A stretch of 37,063 bases of DNA from Verrucomicrobiota bacterium (GTDB lineage Bacteria > Verrucomicrobiota > Verrucomicrobiia > Verrucomicrobiales > Verrucomicrobiaceae). The stretch covers positions 1 to 37,063 of the forward strand of contig JAPLUM010000764.1 in NCBI GenBank assembly GCA_026397605.1. Direction: 5' to 3'. The notes below the pieces were generated by a model that saw nothing but the letters and a program-made list of their open reading frames with translations, made no database searches and was not told where the DNA came from. How positions within the stretch are numbered: position 1 is the stretch's first letter; every line of letters begins with the position of its first letter. Positions 1 through 9,123 of the stretch are shown piece after piece. The position numbers were made by a program, and so were the translations under genes.

Positions 1-1263
1 CTGTCAGCACGCGCTTGGAATGCCCTGCATGCTGAGGCCAAAGAGGGTACACTAGACATGCTCGTGCTCACGGGCATTTCCTCTTTCCGCATCGTCTGGG
101 GAAAGTGGGTATCCTTGTATAGCCAGACGCTGCTCGTTGTCAGTTCCCTACTGCCTTACATGATCGCCCGCTATCAGCTCGGCGGGGTTGAGATAGTGCG
201 CGAGTTAGTCGGCCTGTATCTATTGATACTTGGCTCCGCCGTCATCACCGCTGGAATGGTGGCTTTTTCATCCCAGTCACTAATTCTAATTCGCCTGTTG
301 TTTAGTGGCTTAGTTGGTTTGGTGGCCTTTGGGTTTGGAGTGTTCACGTTCTTGGTTACCATTAAATTTGACCAAGATAAGATGTTCGAAAATCTCATTC
401 CGGATGACATAGCAGACATTGCCATGCTTGGAACTGGCCTTTCTGGCCTATCAGCCTATCTCATTTATGTAATGCTCTGCATAGGCTCCGCACGATTACC
501 TCGGATTCATGACAGTCAGGGGACAATCAAGCGCATCGTGGCGTTGATACTATTCACATTGCTAGCATCGGCCGTTTGGGGAATGAATTTGTATGAACTT
601 CGATTCAGTCGTTTCCCTCTTGAAGCGACATTAACCATTTTAACGTGTTTTACTCTGTTTATTGGAATGGACGTTCTTACCGAGCTTGCAGCACCTCCCT
701 ATTTAAGATACTCGAATGGCATCAAACAAGCGCGCGCCTTCAGTTGGTTGACGTTTATTTTCTTTTCAGGTTGGCCTTCAGGTGTTTTTTTTTATCTGCT
801 GATCAGCCTGCTTCCTTTCTATGCCCAATTGGCCATAAGTAGGAGTTATTCTAGCGTCGGTGATATTGAGTCCCTCTGCATTGTATGCTGCGTGCTGGTG
901 ATCAATTTGATTCCGGTCTGTGTCATTTTCTATCAGAAGAATTCACGACTATCACACTGGCTCGGAGTCCAGTTGATCATTTTCGGCATCGGCTTCATAT
1001 TCCAATCTATTATAAGATACATCTACTATGAAGAAAATCGTAACTTGGCATTCCTTATGATGCTGAGTCCTGTAACAGTGTTGCTTGAAGTGAATAGATC
1101 TACCTTCAGTCATCAAGATGAAATCGTGGAAATAGGATCACTGTTCAGCCTTCTCTGGGTTCTAGCCGCCATGTTCCTAGCCATTCGTGAGATCAATCGC
1201 CTCCGTGCTTTGGCCATATCTTCTGACTCCACAACCCCACCCTCCGATGCCAAACTCACCTGA
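1..1263 (+). CDS. Polytopic membrane protein, ABC-2-type permease-like (5' partial; frame open to window start)
   Basis: Frame 1 is open from base 1 (LSARAWNALHAEAKEGTLDMLVLTGISSFRIVWGKW...), matching the 'EGTLE-LLLTP-S--EI--GK' pattern of ABC-2 permeases. Multiple hydrophobic segments. Confidence 0.65.
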   Translation: MSARAWNALHAEAKEGTLDMLVLTGISSFRIVWGKWVSLYSQTLLVVSSLLPYMIARYQLGGVEIVRELVGLYLLILGSAVITAGMVAFSSQSLILIRLLFSGLVGLVAFGFGVFTFLVTIKFDQDKMFENLIPDDIADIAMLGTGLSGLSAYLIYVMLCIGSARLPRIHDSQGTIKRIVALILFTLLASAVWGMNLYELRFSRFPLEATLTILTCFTLFIGMDVLTELAAPPYLRYSNGIKQARAFSWLTFIFFSGWPSGVFFYLLISLLPFYAQLAISRSYSSVGDIESLCIVCCVLVINLIPVCVIFYQKNSRLSHWLGVQLIIFGIGFIFQSIIRYIYYEENRNLAFLMMLSPVTVLLEVNRSTFSHQDEIVEIGSLFSLLWVLAAMFLAIREINRLRALAISSDSTTPPSDAKLT

Positions 1264-2125
1264 ACACCTCCAGACCATTCAGTTGCGTGCTCGCGAATGG
1301 GCTCGGGTCTTAAAACTGCCGTTTCGGCAGCAGCGCTGGCGCGGTCATGCGGGGGAGTTTGCGGGCACGGGGGTGGGCAGCAGTCTCGACTTCCAGGACC
1401 ATCGTGTCTATCTCCCCGGAGATGATCCACGGCAGATCAATTGGCAGGCGTATGCCCGCACGGGCACTTACACCATTAAGCAATATCGGGAAGAAGTGCG
1501 CCCCCTCGTGGACGTGATTCTTGATGCCTCAGACTCCATGTTTGCGCATCCGGCCAAAGCGCAGCGCACGCAGGAACTGCTGGCCTATGCAGTGGAGGCC
1601 GCGCTGCAAACCGGAGCCACCGTGCGCTGTTACGCCGTGCGTGGACAGACGCATCTAGCATTAGAAACAGAAGCCGTCATCGCTGGGCGTTGGGCTCGGG
1701 AAGTGCAGGTCATGAAAGCCAGTGCCGACGCCCCAGCGCTGGCTCGTATTCCCCTCCGTGCGGGGGCCATGCGTGTCTTCATCAGTGATCTGCTTTTCCC
1801 AGCGGAACCTGAGGCACTGCTGGCACCACTAGGCTCACGAAATGGGCGCGGCATCGTCTTTGTGCCCCATGCCATGCAGGAATCCGCCCCGGCCTGGGAT
1901 GGGAACTACGAGTTCATCGATTCCGAGACTCAGCTACCCCATGAGCACCGAGTGGAGTCGGACATCCTGCAAAGTTATCTGCGCGCCTATGCCCGCCATT
2001 TTGATCTCTGGAAAAACGCCGCAGCCAAACATGGTGTCGCCCTAGCCAGAGTGAGCGCTGAAGACGAGTTCATCTCTGCCTTACGCGCTGAAGGCGTGGG
2101 CAGCAATGCGGTGGAGGCTGCCTAA
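1247..2125 (+). CDS. DUF58 domain-containing protein
   Basis: GTGVGSSLDFQDHRVYLPGDDPRQINWQAYARTGTYTIKQYREEVRPLVDVILDASDSM is a typical DUF58 signature. Start chosen at ATG 1247 (MPNSPEHLQT), overlapping the upstream CDS by 17 nt. Confidence 0.9.
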   Translation: MPNSPEHLQTIQLRAREWARVLKLPFRQQRWRGHAGEFAGTGVGSSLDFQDHRVYLPGDDPRQINWQAYARTGTYTIKQYREEVRPLVDVILDASDSMFAHPAKAQRTQELLAYAVEAALQTGATVRCYAVRGQTHLALETEAVIAGRWAREVQVMKASADAPALARIPLRAGAMRVFISDLLFPAEPEALLAPLGSRNGRGIVFVPHAMQESAPAWDGNYEFIDSETQLPHEHRVESDILQSYLRAYARHFDLWKNAAAKHGVALARVSAEDEFISALRAEGVGSNAVEAA

Positions 2126-2637
2126 GCCGCCAAATCAAGCCGCTGGATGCGCTGATAAGTCACAATTTCAAAGGAAACAGCATGGTCATCATCCATGGCC
2201 TGAGACCGGCGCGATACAGGTTCCCAGTCGTGTTTGGAGATTTTTGGGAAAGGTAATCCGCCAGCTAGAAACTCATGCACCTCCGTGATGATCAGGCGAT
2301 GCGCGTGCACGATTGCCGCCTGATAAATCTCTGCTCCACCACAGCAGATAAGTTCCCTTTGGCGATCCGCAAGTCGCAGCGCTTCAGGCACAGATGCCAC
2401 AGCTTTTCCATTGGGAACCAGCAGCTTTGGATCATGCGTGAGCACCAGCGGATGATGCCCTGGCTGAAACCAACCCAGCATCTCCTCATAGGTGCGCCGT
2501 CCCAGCAGCAGCCATTTGTCCCGCGTATAACTGCGGAAGTGCGCACGGTCCGCTGGCAGATCCCAGGGCACTCCCGTGCCTCTAGAAATGTAGCCATCCA
2601 CAGAAACCGCAGCGATGAGAGTGAGGGTAGCGCTCAT
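2122..2637 (-). CDS. folA: Dihydrofolate reductase
   Basis: MSATLTLIAAVSVDGYISRGTGVPWDLPADRAHFRSYTRDKWLLLGRRTYEEM...CCGGAEIY: DHFR active-site PWDLPxD, GRRTYE and GGxxIY motifs. Start chosen internally at 2637. Confidence 0.8.
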   Translation of the reverse strand: MSATLTLIAAVSVDGYISRGTGVPWDLPADRAHFRSYTRDKWLLLGRRTYEEMLGWFQPGHHPLVLTHDPKLLVPNGKAVASVPEALRLADRQRELICCGGAEIYQAAIVHAHRLIITEVHEFLAGGLPFPKISKHDWEPVSRRSQAMDDDHAVSFEIVTYQRIQRLDLAA

Positions 2638-2735
2638 GACTCTGAGGCTAGGCGGAGAAAGCCTGCTTGTCTCGGCGAAATGTATCCCCTCTGCCGCTGC
2701 TTGCCAGCAGCCTAGTTTGCGGGCATGGAAGAGCT

Positions 2736-5700
2736 GTGTCCGAAACAACAACATCAGCTAAACCCAAGAGCCGACTCCGCAAATGGCTTTGGCGTCTGCT
2801 TGCCACCGCTGTTTTGCTGCTGGTAGGACTGATTGTGTTTCATCGCCCAATGATCCTAGCGCTTGTCCGCTGGGCTGGACCGCAGGGTGCAGCCACCCAG
2901 GGCCTGCCTCTGAGCTGGACGGTGAATGGCTCACTCTGGGAGGATCTGGAAATCACAGATCTTAAAACAGGCGGCGGCGATTCTCATTGGTTACCCAAGG
3001 CTACGCTTAGAAAACTAGCACTCAGCTACGATCCGCGCGCTGAGCTTGAACATATCGTTAAAGGTATCACCATTCATGATCTAGCGGCTGAAGTCGATTT
3101 GCGGAAGCTACCAGCTGCGGACTCTAAGGTCGAAGCACCGCTCAAAACCGAGTCGACAGGCAAAGCACCACCGTTAGTTTGGCCGAGCTTCATCGACCTT
3201 AAAAATCTGAATGCGAACGTTGTGCTGGCAGATGGGAAAAAGATCATCCTCCAGGGACTCACCCTGCAAGTAGGTGAAGGCATGAGCGGAGTCTTTGAAT
3301 GCCGAGCTTTGCGCATGGAGCCAGATGGACTGGTCTTAGAAAATCTCAAAGCACAAGTGGACTGGCAACCGCGCCTGCTCGTCATCAAAGGTTTTTCACT
3401 GCCCAAAGACGTCGTGCTAGATGAACTGCGCCTTGATCTTAAAGACTTCGAGTCGGGCACTCTCGTGGCACGCATCCTGGCGCACCTGGGTGCGGCAAAA
3501 GTTGTCGTGAATGCTAACGTGACGGACGCTTTTGGCTCAAATCTGATGATAAAGGCCGATACGCAGGTGAATGACCTCCGCTCGCTGGAACTGCAGACAC
3601 TGGGCCTGCCAAAGGATGTCCAGTTTGACCAAGGCAGCCTCCATATAAAGGTCGAAGGCGATCCCCTCACGCCACCTCTCCTGAAAATGCAGTCGCAATT
3701 CTCGCTGGCCAATATCCGCGCCGCAGGTGCTAAGATCGACAAAGTCGAGCTCCAAGCCAACCTCACCGATTCAGTGGCAAAGGTAACTGCCCTACGAGTC
3801 ATCAGCGGCAGCAATCTGATTGAGACGACAGCGGAGGCAAAGCTACCTCTTAAACTCGAAGACTGGCCCCAAACACAGTGGAGTGCCGTCACAAATGCCA
3901 GCATCCGAGATTTAACTCAGCTCCTGGAAAGCCCTCCTCCGGCCAGTGGCTTCATCATGCTAGAGGCCAAGGCCAGGGGAGTGGGTGCCACTCCAACCGA
4001 AGTCACCGGCACGCTGAATGGAGAAACGTTGGCCTTTCAAGAATACCGACTCCCCAAGCTGGGCAGTCAATTTAGCCTGAATGGAAAACAAGCCCGCTTT
4101 GAAATTCCCGGTTTAGAGCTCGGCGTTGGCAACCAACTCTCAGTTAAAGCCACCTTGTCCATGGACGACGCCATGCCCGTGCAGGCTGAGTGGAAACTCG
4201 GCCTCAGTGAACCGATGGAGCTTTTCAAAACCACCGGCTTGAAAGCACCCGAAAAGCCCATCTCTGGGATCATCGACTTAACTGGCAATGCCGCTTTAAA
4301 CGTGAAAGATCTCAGCGCTGGGAACTATGATGGAATCCTCGCCGACCTCACTTTGCAGGTGCAAAAAGTCCGCTTCGGCGATAGCCAGCTACCCAGCATC
4401 GCCCTAGAGGCACATACTCAAAATGGCCAAGCTCAGGTGAAGCCATGCTCCATCCGCTTTGACGATGAGAACCATCTGGAACTCAGCGCTGATGTGGCCA
4501 TGAAGCCGCCCTACGCCTTCACGACTCAGGGCGGCATCGCTATGCCGACTCTTGTGAAACTAAACACCCTGCTGACTAGTTTTGGCGCGCCTGAAATGAA
4601 GACCGGCAGCCTTTTCAGCAGCCTAAATGCCACCGGACAAATCCAGCCCTGGCAGTGTGAGGGGAAGGCGACTTTGACTGCCGCAAAGGTCCACCCATCA
4701 AGCCTGCCAGAACCTGCTGACCTCACGCTCGATGCGACCTTTGCCGGAACACGCGCCGATGTAAAATCCATGGAAGCCAAGCTCGGCCTCTGGAAGCTGG
4801 TGCTCAAAGGTGTGGTGGATGATAAGTCTGCCAATCTCTCCCAACTGCAAGTGTGGCAAAGAGACACCCTACTCATGGATGGTCATGCCAGCGCACCCTT
4901 TGATGTCATGCAGAAATCAAAGGCAGATAGCACGCCGGTCGATGTCGTCATCAAAGCCAAAGACCTGCGTCTCAATGAAGTGCTGGCTGCGGCTGGCATC
5001 AAAGACGTCCCACCTGGAATTCTCAATGCCGACATTGCCATCAAAGGTCGATTGGAAACGCTGGACGGCGTGGTGAAAGTCAATCTGCGGGACGTGAAAG
5101 TGCCCAAGGGGCCGAAGGCCTTTACGCCTGCGACTTTCGATCTCGATACCACTCTGCGTGGTGATCAGATGAAGTCCTTCATCAAGTTGACCCAGCCACC
5201 CTTGCAACCTCTGACCGTTGATGCCTCCATGCCTCTCGATGTCGATGCTGTGGTGAAAAAACCTGCCTTACTCAATGACACCGCGTTGAAGATTGCGGTC
5301 CGCATGGCTGAGAGTGATCTGGGCTTTCTCCGCGAGTACGCCCCAGACATGATCCAAAGTCTGCCTGCCAAATTCAAGCTCAATGCCGATGTGAGCGGGA
5401 CCGTGTCCAAGCCGCTCATTCAAGCCTCTGTTGATCTAGATGCTAAAGAAGTCTCCTGGGCCAAAGCCGATATGCCTTCCGTTCGCGATGTCCGCGTGCG
5501 CTTGCGGGTCAATGACCGAAAGCTCAACATCGAAGATCTTTCGCTCCTGATGGCTGGCGGACGCGTGAAGCTTGGTGGCAGTGTGGATGCCGCTGATACC
5601 AAGAACCCCGCTTTGAATCTGAAGATCGAGGCCCGCGAAGCCCTCGTCTTCCGTGATCCCACTACCTCCCTGCGCGCCAATGCCGACATCACCTGCGTCG

Positions 5701-6548
5701 GCACACTCGCCGCTGCTCGTGTGGCTGGATTGGTGGAAGCGGTGCGTGGTCGTGTCTTTAAAGAGATCGATCTCCTACCCGTGCTTAAGCTACCTGCCGA
5801 CGTGCCGCCTGTGCCGGAAAACACGCAACGCAGTGAGGCCAAGCTAGCTCTGCCTCCTGCGCTGAAGGATTGGACCTTTGACCTGCGAGTGAAGAGTCGT
5901 GACCCATTGCTCATCTCCGGGAATTTAGCCAATGGTGCCATCTCTGCCGACGTCCTGCTCAGTGGTAATGGCGCCGCCCCGCAGTTGACCGGCGGAGCCA
6001 ACATAGACCGCCTGCTGTTAAAGCTGCCCTTCAGCCTCGTGAAGATCACCAAAGGCGTCGTCACGCTCAAGCCCCAGACACCCTTTGATCCGTCCCTGGA
6101 CATCCGTGGGGAATCCCGTATCGGCAACAACGACATCAGCCTTTATGTCTATGGCGACTCCACAAATCCCAAGACCCGCTTCGTCAGCTCTCCGCCGATG
6201 AGCGAGCCCGACATCGTCACCCTGCTCGCTACAGGCACCACGCTGAATGGCAGCGCCAGCGATCTAGCCTCAGAGGCCGCCAGCCGCGCTGCACTGCTCT
6301 TTGTCAGCGAGCTGTATCGAAAGACGTTTAACAAAAAGAAAGTCGTGCGAGAAGAGCCGCCGCGCCTTCACATGAGCGTGAACCCTTCCGGCGGCGACCG
6401 CAGCAGCGATGCTGTGCAAGCCATGTATGATCTCACCGAAAAATGGCGCATCACCGGACGCTTCACTCAAGCAGGCCGCATGAAGGCCCTGCTCGGCTAT
6501 GTCATCCGCTTTGGTCAGGCTGCTAAGGCGGTGGATGAGAAGAAGTAA
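2736..6548 (+). CDS. Translocation/assembly module TamB-like (AsmA/DUF490) protein
   Basis: Very long protein with an N-terminal TM, repeated beta-rich segments and the C-terminal TamB-like block (GVVTLKPQTPFDPSLDIRGESRIGNNDISLYVYGDSTNPKTRFVSSPPMSEPDIVTLLATG). GTG start at 2736 after GGAAGAG preferred over ATG 2667. Confidence 0.85.
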   Translation: MSETTTSAKPKSRLRKWLWRLLATAVLLLVGLIVFHRPMILALVRWAGPQGAATQGLPLSWTVNGSLWEDLEITDLKTGGGDSHWLPKATLRKLALSYDPRAELEHIVKGITIHDLAAEVDLRKLPAADSKVEAPLKTESTGKAPPLVWPSFIDLKNLNANVVLADGKKIILQGLTLQVGEGMSGVFECRALRMEPDGLVLENLKAQVDWQPRLLVIKGFSLPKDVVLDELRLDLKDFESGTLVARILAHLGAAKVVVNANVTDAFGSNLMIKADTQVNDLRSLELQTLGLPKDVQFDQGSLHIKVEGDPLTPPLLKMQSQFSLANIRAAGAKIDKVELQANLTDSVAKVTALRVISGSNLIETTAEAKLPLKLEDWPQTQWSAVTNASIRDLTQLLESPPPASGFIMLEAKARGVGATPTEVTGTLNGETLAFQEYRLPKLGSQFSLNGKQARFEIPGLELGVGNQLSVKATLSMDDAMPVQAEWKLGLSEPMELFKTTGLKAPEKPISGIIDLTGNAALNVKDLSAGNYDGILADLTLQVQKVRFGDSQLPSIALEAHTQNGQAQVKPCSIRFDDENHLELSADVAMKPPYAFTTQGGIAMPTLVKLNTLLTSFGAPEMKTGSLFSSLNATGQIQPWQCEGKATLTAAKVHPSSLPEPADLTLDATFAGTRADVKSMEAKLGLWKLVLKGVVDDKSANLSQLQVWQRDTLLMDGHASAPFDVMQKSKADSTPVDVVIKAKDLRLNEVLAAAGIKDVPPGILNADIAIKGRLETLDGVVKVNLRDVKVPKGPKAFTPATFDLDTTLRGDQMKSFIKLTQPPLQPLTVDASMPLDVDAVVKKPALLNDTALKIAVRMAESDLGFLREYAPDMIQSLPAKFKLNADVSGTVSKPLIQASVDLDAKEVSWAKADMPSVRDVRVRLRVNDRKLNIEDLSLLMAGGRVKLGGSVDAADTKNPALNLKIEAREALVFRDPTTSLRANADITCVGTLAAARVAGLVEAVRGRVFKEIDLLPVLKLPADVPPVPENTQRSEAKLALPPALKDWTFDLRVKSRDPLLISGNLANGAISADVLLSGNGAAPQLTGGANIDRLLLKLPFSLVKITKGVVTLKPQTPFDPSLDIRGESRIGNNDISLYVYGDSTNPKTRFVSSPPMSEPDIVTLLATGTTLNGSASDLASEAASRAALLFVSELYRKTFNKKKVVREEPPRLHMSVNPSGGDRSSDAVQAMYDLTEKWRITGRFTQAGRMKALLGYVIRFGQAAKAVDEKK

Positions 6549-6621
6549 GCTCGGATTCGTACACAAAAATGCTGCAATGCAGTTAGTGAACGGTCAGGAT
6601 CGGCGTTTAATCCTCATAACC

Positions 6622-9117
6622 ATGAAACAGCTTCTCATTCTTCTTTGTCTTTCGTCCATCTCAGCCTGGAGTGCGGAAGTGTTCGAGGCCGCTCTTGGCA
6701 GGGAAACTGAACTACCCAAAGGCAAAGAAGCGGATGGCATCATGGGCGACTTCGTTTTGCGAAGCGATAAGGTAGAAGCTGTGATCTCTAAAAACGCACC
6801 TCTGCGTCGAGCCAACATGAGCACCTTTTATGGGGCGGATGGCGTGACTCCGGGCTGTCTCTATGATCTCACGCTACGTGGTGCCGACAACGATCAGCTA
6901 GTCGTCTATGGTCCCTGTGGTCATGGCGAAGTATCGTATGTGAAGGTGGCAGCCACCAAGGAGGATGGCGCAGCAGCGGTAGAATCCGTCACCACTGCGG
7001 CCAAAAATGCAGGCGTCTTCAAACGCCATGAATACCGCGTCAAGGATGGCGTTCAGGGGATCTTTATCACGACCGTTTTACGCAATGAATCTGAGAAGGC
7101 CCAAAAGGTGTCCACCAAGTCTGACTTCACACGCTTTGAATCGACTGGCACGACCTCAGACGGCATCTACTGGGTGGGAGCCATCAATCCTGCCCATAAG
7201 TGTGGCTATGCACTCACCACGCTTAGCCTCACAGGAATCACTGAGCTGAAAGACACCATCGAGATGCAGCCAAAACAGGAGATCGTGATTCAGCGCTTCT
7301 TCGCTGTCGGCACATCACCCGCCCAAGCGGTGGGGGAGGCACGTGCAGCGAAAGACGGAAGCCTTGCCATCGTCACAGGACAGGTCCAGGCTAAGAGCGG
7401 CAAGGGCCTCGCCACAGCCACCCTTTCGATACCAGACGCTAAGGGTGCCATCCCTGGATATCCTGACAGCGAAGGAAAATTCAGCTTCAAAATGCCCATC
7501 GGAACCAGCGAGTTACTTGTTAATGATCTGGGTCGCTCTCAGTCCAAAGTGGCTCTAACCGTGACCACAGGTGCTAATCCAGAGCAGAAAATCGTCATGT
7601 CTGCAGCCTCAGCCATCCGCTTTGACATCACCGACGAATCCGGCAAATCCATCCCCTGCAAGGTTCACTTTGAACCACTCGACAAGACTGCGCCTGCCTT
7701 GAATCTGGGGCCAAAGCATCGTGCTCATGGTTGTGTGGATCAGTATCATAGTGAGAAAGGGCAATTCACCGTGCAACTGCCAGCCGGCAAGTATCGCGTG
7801 GTCGTGGTGCGCGGGCCTGAGTATGGAAATTTGTCCAAAGAGGTGACTTTAGAAGCGGGCACGGAGTTTGTCTTCAAAGGCACCCTCAAGCGCCTGGTAG
7901 ATACCAAAGGCTGGATCAGTGCTGACTTTCATAATCACAGCACGCCGAGTGGAGACAATGTCTGCGACACGGATGGCCGCCTCATCAACATCGCGGCAGA
8001 GCATCTGGAGTTCACACCCACGACAGAGCATAATCGCATCTACGATTGGGAGCCGACGATCAAAGCGTTGGGACTAGAATCATACATCAAAACAGTCAAA
8101 GGCATCGAACTCACCGGCAGTCGTCAGCACTTCAATGCCTTTCCCTTTGAGCCTGATCCTCTGCTGCAAGATGGCGGCGCACCCGTATGGCATGATGATC
8201 CACGCATCACCGCGCTCACCCTACGCCGCTGGCAGGGTGAGCGCGAGGATCGCTGGATCCAGTTCAATCATCCTGATCTATCCAACATGTTCATTGATCG
8301 CAATGGCGATGGCGTTGCCGATGGCGGCTTTGTCGGTGTCGGCGAAATGATTGACGGCGCTGAGTCTCAAAATGGACCGGGCACAGACATCCTCTCTGAT
8401 TCACCTTTCAAAGTCAGTCGCGCCCCAGGTGCCTTGGCTGCAAAAGCTAGCACCGTGCGTGAGTTTATTTGGAAACAGCTTTTGAATCAAGGCCAGCGCC
8501 TTGTTGCCGTCGGTGTGGCAGATGCTCATTCCGTCTATGGAAATGGGGTTGGCTGCTGGCGCTGCTACCTACCGAGCAGCACGGATGAACCTGCTAAAAT
8601 TGACTGGGCAGAAATGTCTCCACGCGCTAAGCAAGGGAACATGATCCTGACCACGGGTCCCTTCCTGGAAGTGACGACACAGAATGGAAAAATCGCCGGA
8701 GATGACGACCGCGCCACAGGCGGCATCGACCTCAAAGTGCGCGTGCAATGCACGGACTACATCGACATCAATCGCGTGCAGGTTTTAGTGAATAGCCGCC
8801 CTGAACCAAAGCTGAACTTCACCCGCGAGTCACATCCCAAGATGTTTAAAAACGGCGTCGTGAAGTTTGATGAAAAGATCCATGTGCAGCTGCAAAAAGA
8901 CGCGCATCTCATCGTCGTTGCCATCAATGAAAAGGGCGACTCAAAAATATGCTACGGAACCAGCGACTACGCCAAAATGCGCCCCTGCGCCTACAATAAC
9001 CCCATCTATGTGGACGTAGATGGCCACGGCTTCAAAGCCAACGGAGACACACTCGGCTATGATCTGCCTACCATGGGCATGACCGCAGATAAGGCCAGAT
9101 TGCTGGAGAAGAAGTGA
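6622..9117 (+). CDS. CehA/McbA family PHP metallohydrolase, secreted
   Basis: Signal peptide MKQLLILLCLSSISAWSA. C-terminal PHP-like motifs DFHNHSTPSGDNVCDTDGRL, EFTPTTEHNRIYDW, VGVADAHS. Middle carboxypeptidase-regulatory-like repeat. Confidence 0.8.
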   Translation: MKQLLILLCLSSISAWSAEVFEAALGRETELPKGKEADGIMGDFVLRSDKVEAVISKNAPLRRANMSTFYGADGVTPGCLYDLTLRGADNDQLVVYGPCGHGEVSYVKVAATKEDGAAAVESVTTAAKNAGVFKRHEYRVKDGVQGIFITTVLRNESEKAQKVSTKSDFTRFESTGTTSDGIYWVGAINPAHKCGYALTTLSLTGITELKDTIEMQPKQEIVIQRFFAVGTSPAQAVGEARAAKDGSLAIVTGQVQAKSGKGLATATLSIPDAKGAIPGYPDSEGKFSFKMPIGTSELLVNDLGRSQSKVALTVTTGANPEQKIVMSAASAIRFDITDESGKSIPCKVHFEPLDKTAPALNLGPKHRAHGCVDQYHSEKGQFTVQLPAGKYRVVVVRGPEYGNLSKEVTLEAGTEFVFKGTLKRLVDTKGWISADFHNHSTPSGDNVCDTDGRLINIAAEHLEFTPTTEHNRIYDWEPTIKALGLESYIKTVKGIELTGSRQHFNAFPFEPDPLLQDGGAPVWHDDPRITALTLRRWQGEREDRWIQFNHPDLSNMFIDRNGDGVADGGFVGVGEMIDGAESQNGPGTDILSDSPFKVSRAPGALAAKASTVREFIWKQLLNQGQRLVAVGVADAHSVYGNGVGCWRCYLPSSTDEPAKIDWAEMSPRAKQGNMILTTGPFLEVTTQNGKIAGDDDRATGGIDLKVRVQCTDYIDINRVQVLVNSRPEPKLNFTRESHPKMFKNGVVKFDEKIHVQLQKDAHLIVVAINEKGDSKICYGTSDYAKMRPCAYNNPIYVDVDGHGFKANGDTLGYDLPTMGMTADKARLLEKK

Positions 9118-9123
9118 TCCTGC

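Noticed and set aside
3074-3904. 276-aa antisense ORF inside the TamB-like gene
   Set aside because: Ser/Arg-rich low-complexity translation with no domain, fully opposite a confident CDS; typical codon-bias shadow ORF.
5420-6136. 238-aa antisense ORF inside the TamB-like gene
   Set aside because: Same shadow-ORF composition (SRTRASRAS...); no motif.
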